In this document: positions 1 through 8,464 of the stretch, in pieces
How positions within the stretch are numbered: the first letter of the stretch is position 1
How the letters are laid out: each line of letters begins with the position of its first letter
From: Acidobacteriaceae bacterium
Lineage (GTDB): Bacteria > Acidobacteriota > Terriglobia > Terriglobales > Acidobacteriaceae
Assembly: GCA_030039895.1 (NCBI GenBank)
Contig: JASHUR010000314.1
Location: 1-16,238 of the forward strand
Direction of reading: 5' to 3'
DNA: 16,238 bases
Made by a program: the position numbers and the translations under genes
Notes under the pieces: model-generated
What the model was told of the DNA's origin: nothing
Database searches by the model: none
What the model saw: only the letters and a program-made list of their open reading frames with translations

Positions 1-213
1 GCATGGATGAGCCGAGGGCCAGCTTTCCAAATGAATATGGTCTGCGGTCGATTGGATGATTCTGCGGGTCTGCGTCTTTTGGAGGCATGTCTAAGAAAAT
101 GGGGCCCGACTGGCACAGTCTTCCCCTGCAGGGCTGAATTGCATCCTGAAGACCACTTCTGCCTCGCCGCCACAGCGGTAACTGGTAAAAGGAACGAGGA
201 GATATGCAGACTT
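1..213. other. Leader region of the beta-helix gene, no convincing gene
   Basis: The plus frame stays open from position 7 into the beta-helix gene. Its translation before about position 214 is rich in Cys and Arg, has no hydrophobic or conserved pattern and does not look like protein. I therefore read this stretch as the untranslated upstream region. It contains an AGGAG Shine-Dalgarno-like run at 197-201 and a five-codon ATG mini-frame (204-221) that ends in TAA. A weak sigma-54-like arrangement lies at 100-115. Nothing else was recognised. Confidence 0.45.
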
Positions 214-220
214 TTGCATA
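203..220 (+). promoter_or_regulatory. Perfect inverted repeat over the translation start of the beta-helix gene
   Basis: TATGCA (203-208) and TGCATA (215-220) are exact reverse complements separated by 6 nt. The repeat lies just 3' of the AGGAG run at 197-201 and covers both the ATG at 204 and the in-frame TTG at 214. In RNA it could form a small hairpin at the start site; as DNA it could be an operator. Six-base arms are short and may be chance. Confidence 0.3.
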
Positions 221-2013
221 AAACGGCCCGTCCGGCACGCAGGGCAGCAGACCGAGAATCGACGAAGGATGCTGGCGCCTTTGGTCTCTTAAGTGCTGTA
301 CTTCTATACGCGATGATTCCTGCGGTAATAGTTGGACTGCTTCTGTTGAGCGCTCACCCGTCATCAGCAATCGGCATACATCAGCCAGGCGTAGAGCGCA
401 GTACAACGCGCCCCCTTCACATACAAAAAATCGGGGCTTGCGGCGTTCTGCGAAGAGCGGACGTCACTTATGTTCTCGAAAAAGATGTCAGTTCTGCAGG
501 AACCTGCTTTTCCATCCAGGCTGACAACGTAACCCTCGACCTTAACGGGCACACCGTAACTTACGGCGCCAGCGTAAAAAAGCACCCTGTATTTGGTGTG
601 TTGTCCGCGGACTGCTGGTTCAAGCCGATCGTCGGCAATCCGTGTGGTGGCGACCACCGGCATATCGAGATCATGAACGGCAAAATCGTGCAGGGAGCCG
701 GCGTCGCACCCTTTTCACACGCAGTACGCATGGGTCAGGGTACGGACTTTACAGGCGTAAAGATTCACGGATTGGACATTACAATCGCGGCCGAAAACTC
801 GATGGGAATCTATACGGAGTACCTGCCGGGCGGGAGCGACATCTACAACAACACGATTCACAACAACGTGAAAGTCGTCAGCGACCGCATGCAGTTCTGG
901 GGCACCAGCATCAAGCTGGATAACGAGGGGAAAGCAAGGATTCCTGATCTGATCCACAATAACGTGGTTATCGGCGGACCGGAGCTCGGAATTCGCGATG
1001 ATAACCCGGCGGGAACACGCATCTATGACAACGACATCAGCCAGAACGCGACTTACGCGAATGGCTTTTGCATCGACGCCGCGGGCGACAACATGTTGGT
1101 CTACCACAATCACTGCCACCCGATTCACGGCCGCGGCCTTCATGCGGACCACAGCGGGGTGCAGATTTTCGACAATGTGGTTGAAACGGTCGACAGCAAC
1201 CAGATTCAGGAATACCACGGCTGCGAAATTCATGGCACCTATGGGATACAGGTCGAGAGTGACAATTTCAACCCCACCAATGTGCGCGTGTATGGCAACC
1301 ATGTAATCGTACATGCTGCGCAGTGCGGCGCGGACGCTATGCGCCTGACTGATTTAAAAGGGGCCGACATTCAGATCTATAACAACACTTTCATTGCCGT
1401 GCAGGACAAGATAAATGGTGTCTACTCCACGCGCGGTGCCTATGGACTGTCAGTCGGAAATGTGGTCGGTACCCATTTGCGCTTCTATAACAATGTCGTG
1501 CGGGCCGATACCGCAATCTTTTATATGGATTGGGACAGCGGCGGAGACATCACGCTGGCTAACAACACCTTTGAAGCCGGACGACAAGGCAGTTCCACCC
1601 AGCTTGCCTACTTCGGAACCGGCGTGGCACCGTCATACGGCAATTTTTTTCTGGATGATACCTATCAGGGCTTTTCGCCGGACTCAGCGCGGTTCGGACC
1701 CTACACTGGCGACAGTTGGTATGGGGTTCTGCAGACGCTCCATATCCGCGTCACAGGCAAAAACGGCGACACCCCGAAAGGGCTGAGCGCAACTGCCTTG
1801 GATGCGGTTGATGCGGCTCCGCACAAACGCTCGGATGAAGGCGTGGGGGAAATCAGGTTCATTCTGCCGGTGCTGCGGATCGAGAACAAAAAGCCACCGG
1901 TAAGCTATCTTCCGTATCGGATCACGCTGCAGGCTCCTGGCTGCAGCAATGACACCTTCGAAGTGCCGACTCCCACGAGCGATACGCTGTCACGGCAGAT
2001 GGCCTGCCACTAG
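214..2013 (+). CDS. Secreted or membrane-anchored right-handed parallel beta-helix protein
   Basis: From the TTG at 214 this is 599 aa. A basic N-terminus is followed by a long hydrophobic segment (about residues 22-48), either a signal peptide or a membrane anchor. A beta-helix follows, beginning near residue 105 with the typical NVTLDLNGHTV pattern. Asn-ladder turns recur about once per coil: IYNN (210), VYHN (296), IFDN (318), VYGN (359), IYNN (388), FYNN (424) and LANN (448). This fold is common in polysaccharide lyases and epimerases, but I recognise no catalytic signature, so substrate and reaction are unknown. The frame is open back to position 7. TTG 214 follows AGGAG by 12 nt, and the first internal ATG, at 313, has no ribosome site, so the start is uncertain. 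Proximity to EPS genes suggests a role on cell-surface polysaccharide, which is inference. Confidence 0.75.
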   Translation: MHKTARPARRAADRESTKDAGAFGLLSAVLLYAMIPAVIVGLLLLSAHPSSAIGIHQPGVERSTTRPLHIQKIGACGVLRRADVTYVLEKDVSSAGTCFSIQADNVTLDLNGHTVTYGASVKKHPVFGVLSADCWFKPIVGNPCGGDHRHIEIMNGKIVQGAGVAPFSHAVRMGQGTDFTGVKIHGLDITIAAENSMGIYTEYLPGGSDIYNNTIHNNVKVVSDRMQFWGTSIKLDNEGKARIPDLIHNNVVIGGPELGIRDDNPAGTRIYDNDISQNATYANGFCIDAAGDNMLVYHNHCHPIHGRGLHADHSGVQIFDNVVETVDSNQIQEYHGCEIHGTYGIQVESDNFNPTNVRVYGNHVIVHAAQCGADAMRLTDLKGADIQIYNNTFIAVQDKINGVYSTRGAYGLSVGNVVGTHLRFYNNVVRADTAIFYMDWDSGGDITLANNTFEAGRQGSSTQLAYFGTGVAPSYGNFFLDDTYQGFSPDSARFGPYTGDSWYGVLQTLHIRVTGKNGDTPKGLSATALDAVDAAPHKRSDEGVGEIRFILPVLRIENKKPPVSYLPYRITLQAPGCSNDTFEVPTPTSDTLSRQMACH

Positions 2014-2184
2014 TGGACGCGCCCGTATTGCTCAGCAAAAGCTGCCCACAAATGGATGGAGGCTACGCTGCGGATTCACCTGGAGAGACCAATTGCCTGA
2101 TGGCAGAATGCAAGGCCCATATGCGCAAACTTCTGCACATTCAATGCCGCCGCTGGCCATCGGGGAAAAGGTACTTCGAAGCTG

Positions 2185-2862
2185 ATGAAGCTCTATGCGG
2201 CTGGGGTCTTCCTTATTTGCCTCGCCACGGTGATTGACACTGGCTCACGCGGTGCCATTCTCGGGTTCCTGGCTTTTCTAGCGCTCATGCTCTTCCGGAG
2301 ACCCAAGAATCTGAAGTATCTTCCCTTGGTTCTTGTCGCTCTGCCTCTGCTTTGGCTTGGACTGCCAAAACAGTACAAGGCCCGCTACGAGACGATTGCA
2401 ACGCGCGACCAGGATGACTCCTATACCAACCGGCTGCTCTCCTGGCAGGGCGGCGTGAAGATGTTCCTGCACAATCCGATTACCGGCATCGGGCCCGATA
2501 ACTACACCGACGCAAATGGGGCGAAGTACTGGCCGGGATATCCTCGGCACTGGCTGAACGCGCACTCCCTCTACTTCAAGCTGCTGGGAGAACTGGGCAT
2601 CCTCGGGATTATTACTTTCTTCGTCTTTGTGTTTTCGGTGATGCGCATGAACCTGTATCTGGCCAGACTTTACCGAAAGAAAATCATGGATCCGGTCATC
2701 CAGCGGTTTCCGAGCGCCTGCAACCAATGCTACATTCTCATGCTCTTCTGCGGATACGCGTCCCATAACACTTACCGCTCCAATTGGTACACGCTTGCCG
2801 CGGTCACCGCAGCTCTGGCGCTGTTAAGACCGGCTGGCGACGACTCTGACACGGAAACCTAA
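2185..2862 (+). pseudogene. C-terminal fragment of an O-antigen ligase/polymerase (Wzy/WaaL-like), 5'-truncated
   Basis: The 225-residue product has membrane helices and two signatures of the Wzy_C/O-antigen ligase family. One is the TGSRGAILG segment at residues 19-27. The other is the periplasmic loop with NPITGIGPDNY (about 97-107) followed by AHSLYFKLLGELGILG (126-141). Intact family members are usually above 400 aa with 10-12 helices; the first five or six are missing here. The reading frame can be followed upstream only to a TGA at 2098-2100, and the preceding gene ends at 2013, leaving no room for the missing half. ATG 2185 has no clear ribosome site. I infer a decayed or truncated polymerase/ligase gene. 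A separately expressed half-protein, or a fragment split by an insertion with its 5' half upstream of the window, remains possible. Confidence 0.7.
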
Positions 2863-2905
2863 GTGCCTCCGGCACAGAAACTGCCCGCTTGGGTGCCGGC
2901 AAGAC

Positions 2906-2965
2906 ACGAGCCGGATGCCGAACCTGTAACTGTTGGCTGATTTGCTGAAAAGACGAGCCGGATGC
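2906..2965. repeat. 13-nt direct repeat ACGAGCCGGATGC
   Basis: ACGAGCCGGATGC occurs at 2906-2918 and again at 2953-2965, 47 bp apart. The second copy forms the left arm of the hairpin at 2954-2982. The first copy has only a short possible partner, CCGGC, just upstream. It may be a duplicated, half-degraded terminator arm. Confidence 0.5.
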
Positions 2966-2982
2966 ACTTTGCACCCGGCTCG
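2947..2982 (-). terminator. Rho-independent terminator for the deacetylase/adenylate-enzyme unit
   Basis: CGAGCCGG (2954-2961) and CCGGCTCG (2975-2982) form a perfect 8-bp GC-rich stem. An inner TGCA/TGCA extension closes a CTT loop. Read on the minus strand, the stem is followed by TCTTTTC (complement of 2947-2953). It lies about 20-50 bp past the stop of the minus-strand adenylate-forming gene. On the plus strand no T-run follows, so it is assigned to the minus strand. Confidence 0.7.
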
Positions 2983-2999
2983 AAGTTGCAGGAGTGCTA

Positions 3000-4379
3000 C
3001 TACACTGCAACCGGTCGTCCCGGCGCAGAAACTTCAGAGATGCAGAAGCGAATCTTTCCAGAGCGTTCCCGCCGGATCTCAGTAACCCGCTCTGTGGTCC
3101 AACGCATCTGGACCTGAAAAAGCTTCTCAACCTCTTCGCGGAATCGCTTCAATTCCGCCAGAATATCGATTAATTCACCCTCAGCAACATAGCGCAGGTG
3201 TAGATGTAGGATGCCTTTTTGAATCAATTGGATCTGCCTGACGTGTAAAAATCCTTCGCGAATGCGCGCCACCGCCGCGGTAACCGCAATTCCGGTAACA
3301 AAACTGCCATCCGGAAGCGGAAAGTTATCGACTGCGCGGCCTAAAACGGTCTTTACAGATGGAAACCAGCTTCCGCAGGCGCAGGGCGTATCTTCCACAA
3401 GGACGCAATCGTCTGTATCGTAGCGGATCATCGGCATACCGCGATTCAGCAGATCCGTGATTACCAACCGGTACATGGGGCCTTCTGTAGTCTGGCCCGA
3501 ATCAATGAGTTCCACGTAACAGGCCGCTGGATGAAAATGAAGGCGGTGACCTTCATCACATTGTGCGGCTACCATGCCGATGTCGCGGCTTCCATAGTGC
3601 TCCGTAACAGGACACTCGAAAGTGCGCTCGATCTTCTCGTGAATCTCCGGTGTGATTGGCTCTGCCGTCACGATAAGGCGGGAAGGTTTATGAAAAGGGC
3701 GGTTGAGAGACAGGAGGTAGTCGGCAAAAATGCCGATTGTGGCTGCGTATCCAAAGATGATGCGCGGGCGATATCGGTTCAGCTTTTCCGCAAAGCTCGC
3801 AAGTACGGCTTCGCTTAGCTGTCCGGCTCCAGCGTTGTAACGGCGCATGAGCCGCTGCTCATACAGTCTCCACTTCCAGCCCGGATTCAATGTGAGGTCT
3901 CGTTCGGCACCCCAGATTGTTAGAACGGATGTTCCCTGGTCGAAGCCGCTGTAGCGGTTCAAGTGATACTGCATCGCGGTTTTGTCGCGCAGACCCTCGA
4001 CGTCTCTCCATATGGCCACAGGCGCTGAAGTTGTTCCACCAGTAGTGGCCTTCCTCAGCATGGCGTCAGGAAAAGCACGCGAGCGGAGATCGTCCCCGTT
4101 CACGCGCAGCAGGTCTCGCGTGAGAACAGGTACCGGCAAAGGCCGGCCCAGCCTCCATGCAGTGGGGTGGAAACCCTTGTCATCGAAAAGTCGCCTGTAG
4201 TACGGAGTCGTCTGGTAAGCGTGCTGCAAAATGCTCCGGAGCTTTTTCTCCTGGAATTGGCGTTGTTCGTCGCTCGAGAGTGATTCGAATCGCTCGATTT
4301 TGCGCAGCCGACGTACAAGGCCGCGGTGGCGCTCCGGCTCAAGGAGCGGAAGGATGATCGCGTTATGAATCCATGCCAT
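3000..4379 (-). CDS. PaaK/CapK-like adenylate-forming enzyme (phenylacetate-CoA ligase family)
   Basis: The 459-aa length fits the family. Visible motifs are the phosphate-binding loop ATTGGTTSAP (111-120), the adenine-site segment HYGSRDIG (261-268), the ribose-binding Asp in MIRYDTDDCV (317-325), the hinge-like GRAVDN (347-352), and a C-terminal RSGKIRF with the likely catalytic Lys442. Family members activate a carboxylic acid with ATP, often to a CoA thioester. Homologues in capsule and EPS loci (CapK-type) have mostly unproven substrates, so an aryl or acyl substituent of the polysaccharide is only a guess. The gene starts 6 bp after the deacetylase stop on the same strand, so the two are probably cotranscribed. 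No strong ribosome site is seen, which fits coupling to the upstream gene. The cytoplasmic location is inferred from the lack of a signal peptide. Confidence 0.85.
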   Translation of the reverse strand: MAWIHNAIILPLLEPERHRGLVRRLRKIERFESLSSDEQRQFQEKKLRSILQHAYQTTPYYRRLFDDKGFHPTAWRLGRPLPVPVLTRDLLRVNGDDLRSRAFPDAMLRKATTGGTTSAPVAIWRDVEGLRDKTAMQYHLNRYSGFDQGTSVLTIWGAERDLTLNPGWKWRLYEQRLMRRYNAGAGQLSEAVLASFAEKLNRYRPRIIFGYAATIGIFADYLLSLNRPFHKPSRLIVTAEPITPEIHEKIERTFECPVTEHYGSRDIGMVAAQCDEGHRLHFHPAACYVELIDSGQTTEGPMYRLVITDLLNRGMPMIRYDTDDCVLVEDTPCACGSWFPSVKTVLGRAVDNFPLPDGSFVTGIAVTAAVARIREGFLHVRQIQLIQKGILHLHLRYVAEGELIDILAELKRFREEVEKLFQVQMRWTTERVTEIRRERSGKIRFCISEVSAPGRPVAV

Positions 4380-4385
4380 ATGTGG

Positions 4386-5525
4386 TCACGACACCTGTGC
4401 AAAGAATGGAACGCGTTCGGCCGCTGGGGTCGGTACAGGAGGATTGGCTGACAAACTGTGCGCATGCACCGTGGCGATAGGCGCAAAGCGCAGACTGGAG
4501 AGAAGTCGGTGCAGTTTGGCCTCCATAGTGCGCGTACCCCAGTGTTGACGCACATGAGAGGCAAAGCCCGAGTGGATGGCAGGCTGCAGATAGTCAATTT
4601 CCCAGGGATGAACGTACAGCGTGACAGGCTGCCACTCGCGACTATTTACCACCGAAAGACCGTGACGAATGTAGCTGTACGGCAAAAGACGAAGATACGC
4701 GCCCCCGCCGATAGGAAGATTGAAATTGCCGATGCGCCAGGTGGCGATTGGAATCTCCAGCAGGTTTGTTCCGGCCACGTAGTAAGGAAAACGCGGCGCG
4801 CGCGTATTGGCATAGGAAGCGTGCCATACCGGATGCACGCTGGAGTCATAGGCAAACCCCAGCTGCTCGAGAATGTCAAAGGCCCATTCAGTGCCGGGTG
4901 TAATCGAAAAATTCGGCGCGCGGTAGCCCACGACTGAAACCCCAGCCGCGTCCTCAATGATCTTCTTCGCTGTCCGCGTATCTTCCATGAAGACGCGCGG
5001 CGTGAGTTTGTTCACCATCCTGTGCCTGTAACTGTGGCATCCGATCTCGTGACCCCGGCTGGCAACCTCGCGAATCAGCTGCGGATACCGCTGCGCTACC
5101 CAACCGAGTACAAAGACTGTGGCCTGCGCATGATGTTCATCGAGCAGATCAAGCAGGCGATGTACGCTGCTTTCAACGCGCGAAGGCATCGCGTTCCACT
5201 GCTCGAAGTCAATCTCTCGAGACGATACTTCCGTATGGAAGTAGTCCTCGAGATCAATCGTGAACGCGTTGACGATTTGTGAAGGCGGAGTCTGCGTCTG
5301 CGCAGAAGGCGAGGCAGTTTGTATGGGACGGCGCGGCGGAAGACCCGCCTGGGGTTGCTCTGAATCCCTGTCCGTCAACGGGAAAAAGCAGCTTAGGCTG
5401 AGACACAGCGCGGCAAATGTGATTCCGGCAAATGCGCTTGTAGCTTCGCTGGACCGGAGCAGCCAAATGTTCAGGGTCGCTGCTGCGACTAGGACCACAC
5501 CGGCATATCCACGATAGTTCGGCAT
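4386..5525 (-). CDS. Polysaccharide deacetylase of the XrtA/PEP-CTERM-locus type, with N-terminal membrane segments
   Basis: Of 379 residues, about 86-355 form a NodB-like carbohydrate esterase 4 domain. Its key features are FTIDLEDYF (metal and catalytic Asp, 88-96), the metal-binding HxxxH in CHSYRH (163-168), GYRAPNFSI (200-208) and the late YVHPWEID (304-311) of the subfamily with a DUF3473-like C-terminus. It would remove N- or O-acetyl groups from polysaccharide. Unlike typical members it starts with two hydrophobic stretches (about 7-23 and 31-49) and a Pro/Gln-rich linker (55-83), which suggests a membrane anchor. The start at 5525 is the first Met and leaves a 19-nt leader after the predicted sigma-54 promoter, with only a weak GGTG ribosome site. 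It heads a two-gene unit with the adenylate-forming enzyme. Confidence 0.88.
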   Translation of the reverse strand: MPNYRGYAGVVLVAAATLNIWLLRSSEATSAFAGITFAALCLSLSCFFPLTDRDSEQPQAGLPPRRPIQTASPSAQTQTPPSQIVNAFTIDLEDYFHTEVSSREIDFEQWNAMPSRVESSVHRLLDLLDEHHAQATVFVLGWVAQRYPQLIREVASRGHEIGCHSYRHRMVNKLTPRVFMEDTRTAKKIIEDAAGVSVVGYRAPNFSITPGTEWAFDILEQLGFAYDSSVHPVWHASYANTRAPRFPYYVAGTNLLEIPIATWRIGNFNLPIGGGAYLRLLPYSYIRHGLSVVNSREWQPVTLYVHPWEIDYLQPAIHSGFASHVRQHWGTRTMEAKLHRLLSSLRFAPIATVHAHSLSANPPVPTPAAERVPFFAQVS

Positions 5526-5554
5526 TACACACCACTAGTTGCAACTTGGCATGA

Positions 5555-5570
5555 AGCACGTTCCGTGCCA
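5555..5570 (-). promoter_or_regulatory. Sigma-54 (-24/-12) promoter of the deacetylase unit
   Basis: The minus strand reads TGGCACGGAACGTGCT. Against the sigma-54 consensus TGGCACG-N4-TTGCW it matches 11 of 12 defined positions (G for the first T of the -12 box), with the GG and GC doublets at exact spacing. Transcription would start near 5544, 19 nt before the ATG at 5525. Two sigma-54 activators are encoded within 3 kb. The same bases also form the dyad GCACG-TTC-CGTGC, so a repressor site is an alternative. Confidence 0.75.
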
Positions 5571-5648
5571 CGGTTAATCCAAAGAAATGATCAAAACATC
5601 CACGGTTAAAGCGAATCATGGCTTCTGAGCGAGGAATCGCCGCCGCAG

Positions 5649-5700
5649 TGTGCAATATTGTGCACGTTGATAGAAGCAATCTTCCATGCTGTTTTGCACA
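5649..5700 (-). promoter_or_regulatory. Candidate upstream activator sites for a sigma-54 activator
   Basis: TGTGCAA (5649-5655), TTGTGCA (5659-5664 plus flank) and TTGCACA (5694-5700) are related TGCAC-type half sites in both orientations. They lie 80-130 bp upstream of the predicted -24 box, the usual distance for enhancer-binding proteins. The spacing does not match a known operator, so this is only a candidate. Confidence 0.35.
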
Positions 5701-5713
5701 GGATTGCTCGTGT

Positions 5714-6172
5714 TTACCGGGCTGTAATAACCCGCAGCTCCGCGATTGACGAGCGTGGTATCAGAATCTGCACCTGATCGAGGTCCCGGTCAGGGAGGCT
5801 CAGCCGGATGAGCGGAGCGTTGAAGGTCGACCACTGGTTCGACACCATCCCCTCCACGGTATCTCCATCGAGAAATGTGGCTCTGATCCACAGGAATGAC
5901 GGGATGGGAGCAGAATCGAAGAATCGCAGGCCGCACTGCGACTCGCGACCAGGCTCGGAGACAAGGGAAATGCTCTTAACGGCGTCGAATCGGATCAATC
6001 CGCTCTTCTTGCCGTCGCTCGATTCAAAATAGAAATGTTCGGCGTCAGCCTGAGGAGGATCAGGCGCAACTCCCATGGGTTTTTCGCTCAGATCAGCTTC
6101 CAGGGTGCCTCTCCAGACGGCCCCATCTAACATGTGAATCACGGTTGGATGTTTCACTACAAGTCCGTTCAT
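5714..6172 (-). CDS. Hypothetical protein with two related beta-rich repeats
   Basis: I do not recognise the function. The 152-residue product (from ATG 6172) appears to hold two copies of a small domain. Each begins with a hydrophobic strand and a DG turn followed by Gly: VIHMLDGAVWRG and IRATFLDGDTVEG. Each ends with a strand carrying a basic or polar residue before the hydrophobics: LIRFDAVKSISLV and ILIPRSSIAELRV. No signal peptide or membrane helix is seen, so it is probably cytoplasmic. It resembles small barrel domains found near regulators, but this is impression only. A TTG at 6193 would add seven residues and sit 6 bp from the regulator stop; ATG 6172 was preferred because the TTG lacks a ribosome site. 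It lies directly downstream of the response regulator and is probably cotranscribed with it. Confidence 0.7.
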   Translation of the reverse strand: MNGLVVKHPTVIHMLDGAVWRGTLEADLSEKPMGVAPDPPQADAEHFYFESSDGKKSGLIRFDAVKSISLVSEPGRESQCGLRFFDSAPIPSFLWIRATFLDGDTVEGMVSNQWSTFNAPLIRLSLPDRDLDQVQILIPRSSIAELRVITAR

Positions 6173-6199
6173 TTCCGTTGTATTTGAGCTCAAGGTCGA

Positions 6200-7615
<1,416 letters not shown>

Positions 7616-7622
7616 CGAGGAT

Positions 7623-7627
7623 TCCTC
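7623..7627 (-). promoter_or_regulatory. Ribosome-binding site deciding the response-regulator start
   Basis: The minus strand reads GAGGA followed by 7 nt and ATG at 7615. The more upstream in-frame start (7663) would add 16 residues with no REC-domain character. Confidence 0.7.
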
Positions 7628-8010
7628 AAAAGTGCAGCAGAATGAATATTTCGGAGGAGTCACAGTGGCGTGCCAATACAGGCACTACCGAAAGAAAGTG
7701 AATCGACAACGCTGTAGCGTATTTCTTCTTGTAGATCGCGAATGAGAGACAGCAGAGGAGGCTGGAATTCTATCGAACGTTGGCTAGCTTCTCGAAACGC
7801 TCCGCAGACGTGTTCTCCAAAAAACTCGGTACGCGCTCTACTGTAGCTCCGGGTATTGCGGTCGTCAACACAAAAAACCGCCTTCTTCCATCAAAAAAGA
7901 GTGTGCTCTTTCATGGACTTTTGCTTAGAGCTATCGCGCCCGCTCATTTCTTAATCGTGTGCTTTCACTAGATGCATCCGTGCCGGATTTGTTTGCCTTT
8001 TCGCAGGCCC

Positions 8011-8084
8011 TCAGGAAGGGTTGAAACTATGCGCCCTTCCTGATACCGACACACTTGGCGGATTGCCGCCATTGCCCGCGGCAA
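8011..8084. repeat. Cluster of three adjacent hairpins
   Basis: TCAGGAAGGG (8011-8020) pairs perfectly with CCCTTCCTGA (8034-8043) around a 13-nt loop. It is followed by GGCGG-ATTG-CCGCC (8057-8070) and TTGCC-CGC-GGCAA (8072-8084). No T-run follows on either strand, so these are not typical terminators. They could be part of a structured leader or small RNA, or protein-binding dyads. Confidence 0.5.
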
Positions 8085-8431
8085 GCGGCACACAGCACCA
8101 CAAAAGAGAACAAAGAGACCGAAATTGTGTGAAAAAGATTTCCCACTCTGACGACGGCGGATAAGCATTCCGGCAATCACCGCTTGGCTTATGGAATTCC
8201 ACCCTGGAATGACCGATCAACAATAACTCGCTAATCTATTACCAATTTTCAGTTTAGTAACCATGCCTATCCAGGCACTTGCCAAATCGAAATTTAGAAA
8301 ATTTTCAGTAAATACAATGGCCCAGGCCATGGATTCATTCTGATATTCACTCAACAATCCATCCGCGAAGCCCTCGCTACGGTCAATGCACCTGGTTCTT
8401 GCCGACAAGCTTATATCAAAGGACACATAAT

Positions 8432-8464
8432 TATGGTTACTTTTGAGGACAAGACGTAACCGTA
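8432..8464. promoter_or_regulatory. Inverted repeat (GGTTAC...GTAACC), candidate operator of the EPS operon
   Basis: TATGGTTAC (8432-8440) and GTAACCGTA (8456-8464) are reverse complements except at one position, separated by 15 nt. A further GTAACCAT half site lies at 8257-8264. The pair is about 70 bp upstream of the ATG of the second activator gene, a suitable place for regulator binding. Confidence 0.4.

Noticed and set aside
111..126. TGGCAC upstream of the beta-helix gene as a -24 box
   Set aside because: At the correct spacing the -12 position reads CC instead of GC.
715..1314. 199-codon minus-strand frame inside the beta-helix gene
   Set aside because: It is antisense to clear beta-helix repeats; its Val/Asp-rich sequence is the shadow of the Asn-rich repeat codons.
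2864..2876. GTGCC-TCC-GGCAC hairpin after the ligase fragment as a plus-strand terminator
   Set aside because: Only a 5-bp stem with no T-run downstream.
7616..7663. N-terminal extension of the response regulator to 7663
   Set aside because: A good ribosome site precedes ATG 7615, and the extra 16 residues are not REC-like.
7664..7680. TGGCACG on the minus strand upstream of the response regulator
   Set aside because: The -12 region reads TGTGA; the GC doublet is absent at the needed spacing.
7896..7911. AAAGAG/CTCTTT hairpin followed by T's on the minus strand as a terminator
   Set aside because: The stem is A+T-rich and weak, and no gene lies upstream of it on that strand within the intergenic region.
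7780..7971. 63-codon plus-strand frame in the intergenic region
   Set aside because: TTG start, no ribosome site, no conserved pattern; probably chance.
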